Shown here piece after piece: positions 32,761 through 45,126 of a DNA stretch of 64,000 bases. The DNA is from Tuctoria greenei. Lineage: Eukaryota; Streptophyta; Magnoliopsida; Poales; Poaceae. Where the stretch lies: NCBI GenBank assembly GCA_036927565.1, contig JAYESD010000004.1, positions 87,362,942 through 87,426,941 of the forward strand, in the 5' to 3' direction. The position numbers and the translations under genes are program-made. The notes under the pieces were generated by a model. That model ran no database searches. It saw only the letters and a list, made by a program, of their open reading frames with translations, and had not been told where the DNA came from. The first letter of the stretch is position 1, and each line of letters opens with the position of its first letter.

Positions 32761-35690
32761 AAGATATCCCACTATCACCTGTCGGGATTCCTATCCTTCG
32801 ACCAAGTGCATGCAACCTAGGACTATCGACATTGTGGATGAAACGTTCCTTGTTTGATTGTGGAGTCCACATGTCACCATGCCCAAGGAAGCTTTTGATC
32901 TATGATCAAAGTATGGTTTAACTCCAAGGAATATCAAGAAGGTTGAAGGGACACCCCTAAAGAAGGACAAGCCTCACCATGCTCACAGGGGTGTATCTTC
33001 ATGAGGGAAAAGTCGTCACTACATCAACAAGTCTTCATCAAGATGACGGAGAGGCTAGGGCCACCATGTGGCCCACATGTCCAACTGACTTGCCAAAGGA
33101 GATTTGGCATGTCAATCAAAAGAATTTTTCCACATCTTCAACTCTGGGATTGGACAACAAATCATCACACCAAAGAAGCCGGAGGTAAGTTCTACTCATC
33201 GGACTTTAAAAATTTAGTGAGTCCTTGCCAATAGGTTAATTGGTAGTTATCTCATATTTGATTTCCCAATTATATTTGAATTTCTCATTTTCATTTAGCA
33301 TGTTTGCATTTTCGCACTTGCATGTTGGAACGTAAAATTTCAACCATCACAAACTAAAACTTTGAATTAGGAAATAAATTTATTTGGATATGAACCTTGG
33401 ACATAACCACTTGAATTAATCTTCCTAATTCAACCCAAAAATATTTCCCTTAATATTCATTGTACTTGCCAGTTGTTTCATGTTGGGAAAAGCAATTTAG
33501 AAAGGGGTACAACATGCTTTTGAGCTAACGTAACCCGTCTTCGAATTGTTTTGTTTGTTCTTGATTTTAGTGCAGCCAGGACAAATTTGCAAAGAGGTTG
33601 GAGGGGCCCATTAAGCGTGTATCCCTCCATCGACCTCATTTTGAGTTGATGGTGGAGGAATGCTCAAGATAGTGGCCCAATGGAGGAACAAGATGAAGCT
33701 CATTCAACTACAGCCTCAACTTTGCAGAAGACATTGAACATAAAGGCTACACCAAAATTCATGGTTGTTTCTCACATAACAACCTACAACCGAGACTGCT
33801 CTTCAATTGAGGTACAAGTTCAAATTTTCCATCTTTTGAATTGCATTAGGATTGAATGATTCTTGCCTACATTGGTAAGGAAGGTTTACACCTTCTCATC
33901 TTTCAATTATTATGCACCTTCACAAGAGTAAGTGTTGGCATTGCTCTTTTGGTTCTTCAAAAACAAATGTCACCTTAATTAGGAATAAATTTAAACAAGT
34001 ACCTAAAATTTCATAAGCATTACTAAAATTGACTTAGACATTTTCTTCCTAGTTAATGCTTATAGAATAACTTAATGATTGAATTGGTATGTAGCAACCT
34101 AGGAATAGTGATGTCCATAATTTTTATATACCTTAACCAAAGAATGATGGTACACACCCAATGCATGTTGAGTGCACATCATGCCTTTGTGCTAAGTGTT
34201 ATCGCAACCTTAGCCAAGGAATAACAAAGTACATCCAACGTATGGAAACCTTGAGATGTGGATGAGCGACATTGACAACACCCTCCTCAACCACACTCAT
34301 GGAACCCATGGAAGGCAACCCAACGTCGACACTCAACCCTCTAATGTCAAAGCAGTGCTGCAACAAGATTAGGCCAACCTCATGGTCTACATCCGTCGTT
34401 AGGGTTTCAACCCCTATCACGGACCTTGACCAAGAACAATCTTGGGGGAAGACCCCCACTTGAGGTAACTTGTATCACATCCCATTTGCATTCCATTATT
34501 TTATTTATTTCTTTCCACCACATTTGCATCTAAAAAAAGATTAATAATAATCTAGTATAGGTTAGGTTAATAAAATAAAGAATGTGCAGTAAGAATATTT
34601 TTTACTTTGCATATGTTGAAATGATGAATAGTTGCTCTATTTTATTTTCTCTAGTCCGTTGCATACAACTTAGTATTCTCCAAGTATTAGGTTTCTTGGC
34701 TTAGAATATTCTTGCCTAAAACTTAGAAATTGTGGGTAGCAAAGGCTAAGTCCAGATCTAGGTTGATGTGGGATATGATATAGTGATATGAGCTTCTAAT
34801 ATCCTAATTGAAAGTGAACCTTGACTTCATGTAGGAATTTAAAAATGGGAGTTCCTCATTTGATAGAAATTCCTACCAAAGCCATATGATGATTTGAATT
34901 AGATAAACCTTATACATACACATTTTGCCTTCACATTGAGCTTTGTCGAATTCGTATAGACCTATATGAGAATCTTTTCATACTTTTAAGATCAAGATTA
35001 CACGGGTACGAGCTAAACTTCTACACTAGAAGTTAGCAAAATTCTATCATACCATTCCACCACCAAAAAGATCTCCCTTATTTCATGCATAATACTCTCT
35101 CAAAATTATTTGAAAAGAGGAGTAGAAGACATTGCTACACGAAAAAGAAAATGCACGCTCATGTACAAGAGCATGACAAAAAAAGAGAGAGAGAATAAGT
35201 AGCCATGTTTCATCCTCACAAAAAAAGAAAGTGCATACAAAGGAGTCATCTTCATATTCCCACTCCACAAATATTCCATCACATTTGCACAAATCTTGAT
35301 GAAAAGTATGATTTGTTTTCTCCTAAGGCTTACTATTTTGACTTAGCAATATAAGTGTTGCAAATATACCTTCTCTTGATCCCTACCAAGCTCCATATAC
35401 AATCCTTACTTAGATGTAGGACAAGAAAGGCATTGCCATGGTGAGGATACAAATACCACTTCCCACATAGGAGTGATTGAGTGCATCAATTGAGGAACTT
35501 AAATCCAAACACCATTTGAAATTCTCCAAAAATTTGAGTTGAACACATACATTAGATGATGCATGTGCATATTACTGTTATGTCCTTTAACCACCCAAGA
35601 AAAGGATGAGGCATAAGCCCCATAGTGACTAAGAAAAAGGGTGAGGTACCATAGCCAATTTATTCAATGCAGGGTAGAATACTTTGTTGT
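32761..35690 (+). other. F internal region without recognisable genes
   Basis: About 2.9 kb, AT-rich, with no frame longer than about 90 codons and no pol motif on either strand. A few bits such as CAGCCAGGACAAATTTGC (near 33574) look like old coding sequence. It ends where 3' LTR similarity begins; the expected polypurine tract and first 250 bases of that LTR are missing. Confidence 0.6.
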
Positions 35691-35694
35691 GCAC

Positions 35695-36137
35695 CTAGTA
35701 GCACCCACATAAGGAATGGGACCCACCTGTAAGTCACCTGGAGGTAGAACTGGACGTTTGGAGCCAGGACCAGGTCGGTCGACTAGGGGGTCGGCCAACT
35801 AGGAGGTCGGCCGACCCCTTTCTGGCGCCAAACCTGGTCAAACTCTACGTGTTGGCTCCTCCCGGCTTAAAGAACTTAGTCGTGACTGATTCTCGCGCTT
35901 TTGGTGGCGGGAAACGACCCTTCTCCAAGCTATAAATGGGACCCCTCACCCCTCATTTCAACACACACCACTTGAGCATTTACTCTCTTGTATACATTAG
36001 TTCTCCAAGTCCTTAGCGGATGTTAGGCTGTAGAGAGGAGCCTCTAGTCCCAAGTCCAAATTTGGAAAGGTATGGCTCATGTATCTTCTCTTGTATTTGT
36101 GACTTTGTGCTTTATAATAATATTATTACTCTTTATT
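35695..36137 (+). repeat. F 3' LTR, left part
   Basis: It aligns with 30601-31035 of the 5' LTR, from the GTAGCACxCACAT block on. It includes GGTCGGCCGACC-type palindromes (35770-35820, one more copy than in the 5' LTR) and the TATA box. The first part of the LTR appears deleted. It stops at the B3 insertion, with TTATT as left duplication. Confidence 0.8.
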
Positions 36138-37665
36138 TGAATGTAGCCTAGAGGGGGGGGTGGTGAATAGGCCTTTTGAACTTTCGTCGGATCCTGAAAC
36201 ACTTAACAACTTAATCAAATACAAAAAAATTGGACTAGTCCGGTGTGGTGCAGACTAGTCCATTGTGTGCGGTCTAGAACAATCATGTTTGATCGGAGAT
36301 TTCACGTCAAGTACTCTATGCAGCGGAAAGTAGGTTGTACTTGGATATATCACGACTACGAAACTAGGTATGCAACAAATTAACATAGATTTCAATGTTT
36401 CACCATAAGTTATACAAGATTGAGTAAACCCTAGAATGTGATGAACAATAAGAACAAAAGTATGCGACACAATATTTTATCCCGTGGTTCAATTCCTACG
36501 AAGGAAACCTACATCCACGTTGAGGGTCCACGGAGGACCGAGTCTTCACCAACCCTAACCTCATCGAATTACCACGGAGGCTAATTCTCTTCCACTGACC
36601 ACAAAGGGGCAAATAACCGTGTACATTGGGCCTTATCACAAGTTGAGGGTCTACAAGATTTACAATGATGAACACCAGAAACACACTCAAAAGATGTACA
36701 ATAAAGAACAAGAGTGTGCGAGAGAATCAAATCCAAGAGCTCAAGAAGTTTAAAATGAGTATTTCCTTTGATCAATTGCTAATCCTCAAAGATTTGATCT
36801 TTCTAGGGTTAGATTGTGTGGAGAGATGTGTATTTGGGGCTCTTGGGAGATGTGACAGCGCAGGGGGTCGAGAGATATGGTCGTAGGGCCGTACACCTCT
36901 ATTTATAATAGGGTTTCCAAAAGTTACCGTTAGGGTTTGCGATGTCCGGACTAGTCCGTGGTGGTCTCTGGACTAGTCCAGTGTGCGGCGTGTGGGAAAC
37001 CCTAAGTGTTCTGAATTATCGGACTTGTCCGGAAATGAGCGGACTAGTCCGATTTGGTCTCTGGAAGTGTTCGGACTAGTCCGGCACATATCGGACTAGT
37101 CCGGTGTGGTGAACCTCATGTAGAATTGAGGACAAGTCCGCACTTGGAGGAATTGTCCAATTTTAGTCAGAGAGTTTTTGGACTAGTCCGTGGTGATATC
37201 GGACTTGTTTGTTTCTATGTAAAGTGTGAGGTTCTGAGGACACGTCTGCACTGGGGCGGACTTGTCCGTTTTTAGTCAGAAAGATATCGGACTAGTCCGT
37301 GGTGATATCGGACTTGTCCGTTTTTGTATAGATGTGATGTGTTGAGGACTAGTACGCACTGGGGGGACTAGTCCGATCTTAGACACAGAGATATCAGACT
37401 AGTCCGGACTTGTGAAATTCTCTACAATGAGGGTGATTTCTTTTGCTTGAGCTTTTGGGGTGTGTTTCTCCAACACGCTCCATACATAATAAAGTATTCT
37501 ATTCAGCTCTTGAGCTCTTTTACATATAGATCCTCATTCTCCTTTCTTTTTGTGCTTTCTTCACAATTTCATTAAAACCTGCGCTCATCTCAACAATTTT
37601 GTTAGATCTCATTTGTTTGACATAAATCAACCAAAACCCACAAGGGATGCCCAGATGCACTTTCA
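36138..37665 (-). repeat. B3 3' LTR
   Basis: TGAATGTAGCC ... GCACTTTCA, about 1528 bases. Palindromes at 36235-36280 and densely at 36945-37410. The minus-strand TATA box lies at about 36899-36907. The following purine tract (reverse complement AAAAAAGGGCGAGAT) is the polypurine primer of the second strand. Confidence 0.88.
36945..37410 (-). repeat. Palindrome array of the B3 3' LTR
   Basis: At least 14 copies of CGGACTAGTCCG, CGGACTTGTCCG or close variants lie in about 460 bases. Higher-order units containing TGGTGATATCGGAC recur with a spacing near 109 (37191, 37300). They lie in U3, directly upstream of the TATA box on the minus strand. Confidence 0.85.
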
Positions 37666-38091
37666 ATCTCGCCCTTTTTTGTGATTGATGACAACCAATT
37701 GAGATTTCACAAATATGATAAAAATTCAGATTTTCATAAAGTGTGCACATATGAGCTTGGAACAAATTAGGCAATGAAAACATAAGACATATGTGCACTC
37801 TTTATGGTGGGATGCAAAAACTATGTGTGTGTGAGCAATAATCGTGATAAGAATGAGGTAAATGACATCATCGTATCAACATCAGGATTATTAATCATGA
37901 ATATAAAATTCATAGAATATAACATAGATCATCATAGGGCATTAGCACAAACTCCATAAACATGTCCAGAAGCATAATGCAAGTATAATAGAAGTTTTAA
38001 AACCCACCTAAAGTAGCAGAACTGCAAAAGAAACACAATTGGAGCTCTCATCTCTCAATCTACTGATGGACCTAAGACTCACCCTCAACCT

Positions 38092-38125
38092 CTCCCCCTT
38101 TGGCATCAATGCACCAAAAAAAAAG
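38092..38125 (-). promoter_or_regulatory. Conserved post-env purine-rich motif of B3
   Basis: The reverse complement contains TTGATGCCAAAGGGGGAGA, matching C and B2 at the same place after the env-like gene, about 430 bases from the LTR. A T-rich tract precedes it. Confidence 0.6.
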
Positions 38126-38146
38126 AGAACAAGGATCTACTAGGCG

Positions 38147-39697
38147 TCACCGTCTCACTCCTTGCTGTCCGTTCATTGCGTTCATGGTCGGGCTGAGGAG
38201 GATGGGGATGAGAACCACCCGTCGAGCCCCCAATGCCGAAGTATGCAAGCTCAGAAGGAGATAAAGCTGGAAGCTGCGAGAAGTCAGAAGGAGAGTCCTC
38301 AGAGATAACTGGAGACCCAACAGGCTCAATCTCCAGCTTCTAGCATATGGCTTCGATATTGTCCTTCATGTACCATATTTCTTCTTTTCTTGCGTTCTTC
38401 ATCTTATGGACCTTCACCTCAATGTTGCAGTAAGAGTCGAAGATGGCGGCCAAGTACTTCACAATGCCACTGGCACACCCTTTGTAAGGAGGGGCCCTAG
38501 TGTTGGAAGCAGGCCTTGCATCTCCTTGAGCTCTCCTCGGAGCTTCTTTACTTGAAACAAGGGATGGAGCAGTTGGAAGAGAGGCTTGAGGAGGCTTCTA
38601 AGGCCTTAGAGGAGTATGCTCTACATCTTTCACAAACTTGATCCCTATGACCTTCTCTATGATGAACAAGATATAAGGCGCATAGCCACAAGAACAGTTA
38701 GGGGTGCAGGAAATGTTCACCATGTCGTTCCAAATGTAGTCGAAAATGTAAAATTTCCTGCTCTTGCTGATCACCTTCATCAATGTCCTCATGTAGCCTT
38801 GGACACTCCCTGCATCTCCATCCTGTGGAGCAATTGTCTTCCTAAGCACCCTATTGAGAACCATGAAGAGGGCTTCATGTTCTTGGTTGAGGGACGATTG
38901 TACTTTAGGCGAGTATCATAGAGGAACTCCATCTTATCTTTTTCCAAGACATCGATGTTGTGGATAATGAGCTCATTGTTGTCAGTGTCCTCAAGATGCA
39001 GCAGTCTTGCAAATTCATCATAGGTGACTGTATAGTTGGATCTGTGTGTCATCCAAGTCACCCTTTTCTCTTCATCACTAGCAAAATAGCAAGTTGCAAA
39101 GAATTGAGCGATGACCTCATCATTCCAGTTATACCTGAAAGCAAACAAGTCCTCTAAGCCATGCCTCTTTGCAGCCTCTACTACTTCATCGAAAGCACCA
39201 CAACTTTTTCTTTCAAAATGGTTCCAGTCAATACATTGGTTGCGGACTACAGGAGTTTTCATCTACAGGTACACATATTTGTAGTAGTCCGTGTGGAAGT
39301 TGCTCTAGAATCTTGGATCAACTGCCTTCTTGGCACTGCCATAAGCATCAATCATCCTCAGCTTTGAAGCTACATCACTCCCTTTGCCATTGAATTTCTC
39401 TTCCGAGGGGTCCCTGTTCCCTTGTCTTGGAGCAGTCATCCTGAGAGGGCCAATCGGGCCAGAGGCAATCCTACTGCCTTTCTCTTTGGATTGGTGATGA
39501 GCCACTGATCTAGAACCAATCATATCTTGAGCTTTCGAAGCTTTCATCATGGCTGCAACCTTCCGCCACACCATAGGTGGAGTAGGCGAAGGCTCAACAG
39601 CACGATTTTGCCTTTTGTTGGCGCGAGACTCTGAGGCTCTCGGCAACACATCTTGATCCATCTCGTCTCAAAAGTCGGAGATGTTTTCATTTGACAT
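38147..39697 (-). pseudogene. B3 env-like ORF
   Basis: The likely start ATG (39697) is followed after nine codons by TGA. Then 39661-39305 gives the basic, Pro-containing N-terminus and GKGSDVASKLRMIDAYG, ending in TAG. The core follows (39262-38789) with FRYNWNDEVIAQFFATCYFA, VTYDEFARLLHLED and DVLEKDKMEFLYDTRLKYN; then, in another frame (38864-38598), NRVLRKTIAPQDGDAGSVQGY. The charged tail down to 38147 shifts frame again. It is the same gene as in B2 and distantly like the C gene at 49797. Localisation and role are unknown; no transmembrane helix stands out. Confidence 0.8.
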
Positions 39698-39699
39698 TG

Positions 39700-40560
39700 T
39701 CCTGACAAGGAGGTTATACATGACATAGATAAGGATTGATGGCAAGGGAATGCATTGAGTAGAAGGAAATTAGGGTTGTGTCCAGTCACAAATCAGACTT
39801 GTCGTTGCTCAAGTGCGGACTCGTCCAAAGTAGCGGACTTGTCCCCACTGAGAACAGACTAGTTCGATATTTAGCTGTTCGAACCCTAACTAGTAAAGAA
39901 ATGGTGTTTCTCAATGCAAAAGTGGCTCAATGTAGTTGAAATACAACAAGGAATCATGTATTGACGGGAGTAACTGAACTATTTAAGCAAAACAAGAGAA
40001 ATCGAAGGTTCTAGGGTTTGGAGATAAACTTTACCGAATCCTTCGATTTGCGGAGTTGGAGTAGTTTTTGATGTGTACAAGTCCAAGGTCCTCGATCCCC
40101 TTGCGATGAAGATCGTTTCCCGCAGAGATTTGAGGAGATTTGGTGGGGAACTCACCAAATCACCATGGGGCACTTGAGGGAGGAGAGAGAACATGAGGTA
40201 TGTTGTGAAGATGAAGAAGATTAGGTTTTGGTGGCCCTAAGGTTATGGATTCGAAAAATCGAACTAGTTTGTGGTTGACCAGACTAGTCCGGACTATCAG
40301 AACTCTACGGACTAGTCTGCAGTGTGCGGACTAGGTCGGGTAACCAAGGACTAGTCCATGGTCACTAGAACATAAACAGTTAGACCATTTGTATATATTC
40401 GAAGATGCTTACAAAGAAACTAGGGGGCAAAACATACAAATAATCTTGATGAATATGATCAGTAAACATACAACAATCAAGCTATGACCATAATTCACCA
40501 ATATCATTTAATTAACATAGTTTTTCTGAGAAAATAGAGAGAGAGATGATTTTCATAATG
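39700..40560 (-). repeat. B3 pol-to-env spacer with palindromes
   Basis: Non-coding. Palindromes of the CGGACTAGTCCG type occur at about 39785-39870 and 40255-40370. It matches the spacers of B1 and B2. Confidence 0.75.
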
Positions 40561-40599
40561 CAATCAATATATTTTGAAGATGGCATACAGGTATGCATG

Positions 40600-41046
40600 T
40601 TTTCAAGCCATGATCCGAGCATCAAGGATATTTAGTTCATTTCAGAGCTCAAAAAAATGTTTTTTGTCAAGTGGCTTGGTAAAAATATCAGCTAGTTGTT
40701 TTTTGATGTTGACATGGGAAATGGTTATGTTGCCTTTCATTGAATGATATCTTTAAAATTGATGTCGGATGTCTAAGTGTTTGGTTCTAGAGTGCTCAAC
40801 AAGATTATGGGCAATTTTAATGGCACTCTCATTGTCACAAAGGAGCGGAATACGACTCATATTGTAACCATAATCCCTTAGAGTTTGTCGCATCCAAAGG
40901 ATTTGTGCACAACAACTCCCTGCTGCAACATACTCCGCTTCGGCCGTGGATAAGGCAATGGAGTTTTGTTTATTGGAGGACCAAGAAACTAGTGATCTAC
41001 CTAGGAATTGGCAAGTACCGGAGGTACTTTTTCTATCTACTTTGCA
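40600..41046 (-). pseudogene. B3 RNase H
   Basis: Reading left from 41046, after a TGA that replaces the Gly of the DANYAG motif, the frame carries RKSTSGTCQFLGRSLVSW, STAEAEYVAAGSCCAQ, PLLCDNESAIKIAHN and HSRTKHLDIRHQF. A TAA (40753-40755) precedes HSMKGNITISHVN and the ADIFTKPLD terminus. Active-site acidic residues are kept, but two stops make it dead. It is contiguous with the RT segment to its right. Confidence 0.88.
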
Positions 41047-41579
41047 TCAGGCATAATTTGCATCGGAGTATCCAATGAGATTGAACTTTGAACCTTTAGG
41101 ATACCAAAGGCCTAGGTTGGGTGTATGAACTAAATATCGCAAGATCCTTTTCACGGTTGTCAAGTGACATTCTTTAGGATCTGATTGAAATCTTGCACAC
41201 AAACATACACTCAACATAATATCAGGCCTAGGTGCACATAAATAAAGTAGGGAGCCAATCATGGAGCAATATACCTTTTGATCCACGTTTGGTCCGTCTT
41301 CATTAAGATCCAGGTGTCCATTTGTTGCCATGGGAGACTTTATAGGCTTTTCTTTGTCCATTTCAAACTTCTTAAGCATATCTTGAGTGTATATTGTTTG
41401 GATTATGAACGTCCCTTCCTTTTGTTGCTTCACATGGAATCCCAAGAAATATCTCAAATCTCCCATCATGGATATCTCGAATCTATCTGTCATATTCTTA
41501 CTATATTCTTCACAAAAGGATTTGTTGGTTGAACCAAATATAATATCATCAACATAAATTTGGCAGATAAATAGATCAT
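41047..41579 (-). pseudogene. B3 reverse transcriptase, C-terminal part (cut by C)
   Basis: It includes the catalytic YVDD region at the insertion edge (minus strand ICQIYVDDIIFGS at about 41570-41530), then MTDRFEISMMGDLRYFLGFHV, MIGSLLYLCAPRPDIMLSVC and ECHLTTVKRILRYLVHTPN. The RT gene is broken here by C; it continues at 53695. A TGA ends the piece before RNase H. Confidence 0.92.
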
Positions 41580-41867
41580 TGAAAGCATCTAGGCCCCATG
41601 AGGTACGGTTTCAGTGATTAATGACAACCATTCAATATTACTAATGAATTTGTGAATGCAAGGTCCCAATAAAACTCAATCAAATGAAATAAATATTACA
41701 TTGGAGACCCGTATAAAATCAACCAATGAGATCAAATCGAATCATACGAAGACAAGAAGTGAAAGCTCTAACTTGATACTTGAAGACTATCAAAACAACA
41801 TTTCAATCAAATGTCAAAGAGGTCACAATTTCAATTTCCAAAAGAACAACTCAAAACAACTGGACAC

Positions 41868-42245
41868 ACCGGATCATCCGATGTTTGTTGAGTTGACTGC
41901 ATCGGTCGAGTTGTGTCAACAGAAGAAGAAGACCTCAGACAAATGCACTCACCGGATCATCCGATGTGAGTGGCTCAGTGACATCGGTCCATCATCACAG
42001 TTTGCAATACCATTGGACCAAGTGAAGCACCGGATCATCCGATGTGCAGAATTACATACATCGGTCGATCACTCCAGTAAGCATCAAGATCAAGCAAATT
42101 CTGGAGGAAGAGCCACCGGATCATCCGATGAGAAGACAGGTCAACATCGGTCCAACAACGGTCATATCTGACACAGTGACATCAGCTAATTTGGCTTTGA
42201 CCGATGTTAACTGAAGGGGAGACATCGGATCATCCGGTGTTCGCG
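41868..42245 (+). repeat. Palindrome array of the C 5' LTR
   Basis: Five copies of CGGATCATCCG (near 41872, 41954, 42032, 42117, 42227) alternate with CATCGGTC-type half sites. The unit spacing is about 80-110 bases. They lie in U3 upstream of the TATA-like box. The same array is in the 3' LTR (52635-53015), with some sites mutated. Confidence 0.88.
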
Positions 42246-42296
42246 GAGAAGTGATGTCAGCCTACTTTTCCAACGGCTATTTCGTGGAGGTTGGCT

Positions 42297-42304
42297 ATTT
42301 ATAC
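42297..42304 (+). promoter_or_regulatory. TATA-like box of the C 5' LTR
   Basis: TATTTATA, in the context GGCTATTTATACCCC, follows the palindrome array by about 50 bases. The copy in the 3' LTR is at about 53064-53071. It would drive the genomic RNA. Confidence 0.6.
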
Positions 42305-42926
42305 CCCTTCAACCTGTCAAATCGAAAAGACCTGAAGCCCAGACATACTCTACACATCCTAAAGCATTCAAGACATAGAGCTGCCACTTTCACATCATTA
42401 TTCATCATTGGTACACCAAGAGATAGGCTAGAACTAGCTAGAGATAGTGCTTGTGTGCCTCCATTCTTGGTGATTGGAGTCTCTAGTGTAGTGAGAGCCA
42501 CAAGGGAGTGTCCCTTGGTGTGTGTGACTTTCGGAGCTTGCCAAGAGGATTGTGGAAGCCCGGAGGATTCAAAGTGTACAAGCTTGAGCTCCACCTTGCC
42601 AAGGTTGGCGAAAGGAGAAGAATAGTGAAGACCCCCTTGTCTCGGTGACTTGGGAGTGGCAAAACCCTTCGGTGGGTGCCACAGCGTGGATGTAGGAAGA
42701 TCCTTGTGATCTTACCGAACCACGGGATAAACTCCGTGTCCCTTGAGCGTTTGCATCCCTCTCCCTTTTTACATTTATGCAATCATCATTCCGCAACTTC
42801 AATTTACATTGATTGCATAATTTAATCACATAGGGAATTGGGCTTTAAGTTGTTAGTTTTTAATTGCCTTAAATTTTGAAAGAAAGCCCAATTCACCCCC
42901 CTCTTGGGCATTTCGATCCTTACAAT

Positions 42927-42939
42927 TGGTATCAGAGCC
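42927..42939 (+). other. C primer-binding site (initiator tRNA-Met)
   Basis: TGGTATCAGAGCC, an exact initiator tRNA-Met complement, two bases after the LTR. Confidence 0.93.
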
Positions 42940-42984
42940 ATGTTGCTCATTGGATCATTCTAGCCTCACTGCTAGAGAGCTAAA

Positions 42985-45112
42985 ATGGCCAAGAATGGGG
43001 GTTCGGTTCCTACCTTCGAGGGCAAGAACTTTGCCTATTGGAAAGCACGCATGCGTGCCTACCTAGAGGCTATTGCTCCCGAAGTTTGGGAAGTGACCCA
43101 TGCGGGGTTTGGAAATCTTGACTATGTTGGTGATCAACTAAAATGGGATGCTAAAGCTAGAAATGCTATCTATGAATGCATAAGTCAAGACGTATTTGCT
43201 AGAATTGCTAGTAAAGAGAAAGCTTGTGAAATTTGGGCATGCTTAATTGAAATACATGAGGGCTCATCTCGTGTTAAAGAACTCAAATATCACTTGCTTA
43301 AATCCAAGTATGATGAATTCAAAATGCTTCCTCATGAGAATGTTAACCAAATGTTTTCTTGTTTAAATGTGCTCATTGAGGAGATTAACGCACTTGACAT
43401 TGCTTCTCTTGGTAAGGGACTTATCAACCGCAAGATCCTCATGCTTCTACCCAAGCCCAAGTACAACATTATCAATTCAATGCTCCAAAAAGAATCACTC
43501 GACAACATTGAAGTTTCGGAGCTCATTGGAGAAATTCATGCTCATGAGATGAGCGTACTTGGAATGATGGAGGAGTCATCGTCAAAGACCATTGCTCTCA
43601 AGGCTTCAACCAAGAAGACAACTCCCAAGAAGAAGAAAATGGTTGAGCCTAGCTCAAGTGAAGAAGAGCAAGCAACAAGCGAAGAAGACGATGATGAGCT
43701 TGCGTTGATGATGAGAAAATTCTCACGTCTAAACTCCAAGATCGCAAAGAAGGGATACTCATTTGATCCCAAGAAGAAAGCCTTCCTCCCAAGAAAAGAT
43801 GAAAACAAGACATGCTATAATTGTGGTGATCAAGGCCACATATCATATGATTGTCCAAGACCGGACAAGAGGAAGGATAACCACAAGGGAAAGTATCGAA
43901 AGCTAGAAGAAAGTGATGAAGATGAAGAAGAGGTCAAGCCCAAGTGCTCCTTTGGAAAGAAGAAATTTGACAAAGGCAAGAAGACCAAGCTCTTTCCAAA
44001 GAAGAGAAGAGGACCTCAAAAAGTCTTCATGTGCGAGGCCAATGAGTGGATCACGGATGAAGAGTCAAGCGACGAAGAGAGTGAAGATGAAGAAAACTTA
44101 GTGGGCCTTGCCATCGTCAACAAGGATAACTCACCCCTTCGTCCACCTCCTATGTGCCTCATGGCGAAAGGTAACACTGAGGTTTGTGACGATTCTAGCG
44201 ATGATGATGATGAGCTCTCCCCTGATGAATTAGCATCTATGATCAATGAATACCATGTCATCACAAAAAGGGAGAAGAGCAAGGTTAAGGCACTTGAACA
44301 AGCTTGTGCTAAGCTTGAGAGTGCGAAGCTCGATTTGCATGACAAGTATGTAACCATACTTAAAGATCATGACACGCTCAAAACACATGTCAAGCAAATC
44401 GAGGAGGAAAATGCTCAAATCAAGCTTGATCATCATGAGCTTGACTTAGCAAACCAAGCACTCTTGGGAAAGCACAATGACTTGGTTCAAGAACATGAAG
44501 TGCTTAACCGTGCTTATGAAGCAATTGAACTAAAAATAAAAAACATGAAAAAAGGAAACCCTTGATGGCAAAGTATCAACTACTTCACATGCCACTAATA
44601 TTTTGGATAAGTCTTTGCCTTTGAAAGCAAGCCTCAGGGAGAAGGAGTTGATGGACGAGATTGAAAGTCTCCGCACTAGTGTGGCAAGACTTTCTAAGGG
44701 GGAGGACAAGCACAAGGAAATCCTCTACCAACAAGCTAAAGGCTTCAACAAGAGAGGACTTGGATCCTTCCCGGTGCTCAACAAAGGGAAGGTGCCCTCA
44801 CCGGAGCTTAGGACGAGCTTCATCAAAGAATTTGGTTCCTATTGCCAACATTGTGAGGTCACCGGACATCACACGAGGGAGTGTCCTCTTGCCAACCGTC
44901 CTTCTCCCAAATTGCCTCCTAACTACAAATCTACTTTCAATGATTACCACTATCTCTTGAGCAAAGTAGGTGGCAAGGTGAAGGCAAGGTTCATCGGCAA
45001 AGACATTAAGGGCATGAAGGGGAAGCTCCCCAAGCAACTTTGGGTCCCAAAATCACTTGTATCACACATACAAGGACCTAAGTTGGCTTGGGTGCCTAAT
45101 CTCAAAAACTAA
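42985..45112 (+). pseudogene. C gag, one frameshift
   Basis: ATG at 42985 lies 45 bases after the primer site. The N-terminal capsid-like domain has FEGKNFAYWKARMRAYLEA, EIWACLIEIHEGSSRVKELK and the helices to about residue 200. A Lys-rich and acidic stretch follows, then the zinc knuckle CYNCGDQGHISYDC (residue 277 on). Later come acidic repeats and a long coiled coil (about residues 410-520: CAKLESAKLDLHDKY, EEENAQIKLDHHELDLANQ). A frame change in an A run near 44549 stops it; the reading continues from about 44560 to 45112 with a second knuckle CQHCEVTGHHTREC. Two knuckles and a coiled coil are typical of large Sirevirus gags. It ends 14 bases before pol. Confidence 0.93.
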
Positions 45113-45126
45113 CTTCATGTGTGTAG

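Larger units (their letters stand above)
41580..42924 (+). repeat. C 5' LTR
   Basis: TGAAAGCATC ... GATCCTTACA, 1345 bases. Palindromes ACCGGATCATCCGATG and CATCGGTC variants run from about 41868 to 42245. A TATTTATA TATA-like box follows at 42297-42304. It lacks 15 bases present in the 3' LTR (near 52615) and has a shorter C run at the end. Confidence 0.95.

Noticed and set aside
41656..42171. 171-codon ORF in the C 5' LTR (also at 52409 in the 3' LTR)
   Set aside because: It lies in U3 upstream of the TATA-like box, spans the palindromes and has no domain. It is open in both LTRs only because they are young copies of each other.
42927..42939. Primer-binding sites as tRNA genes
   Set aside because: They are only 13-base complements of tRNA 3' ends, without cloverleaf or A/B boxes.
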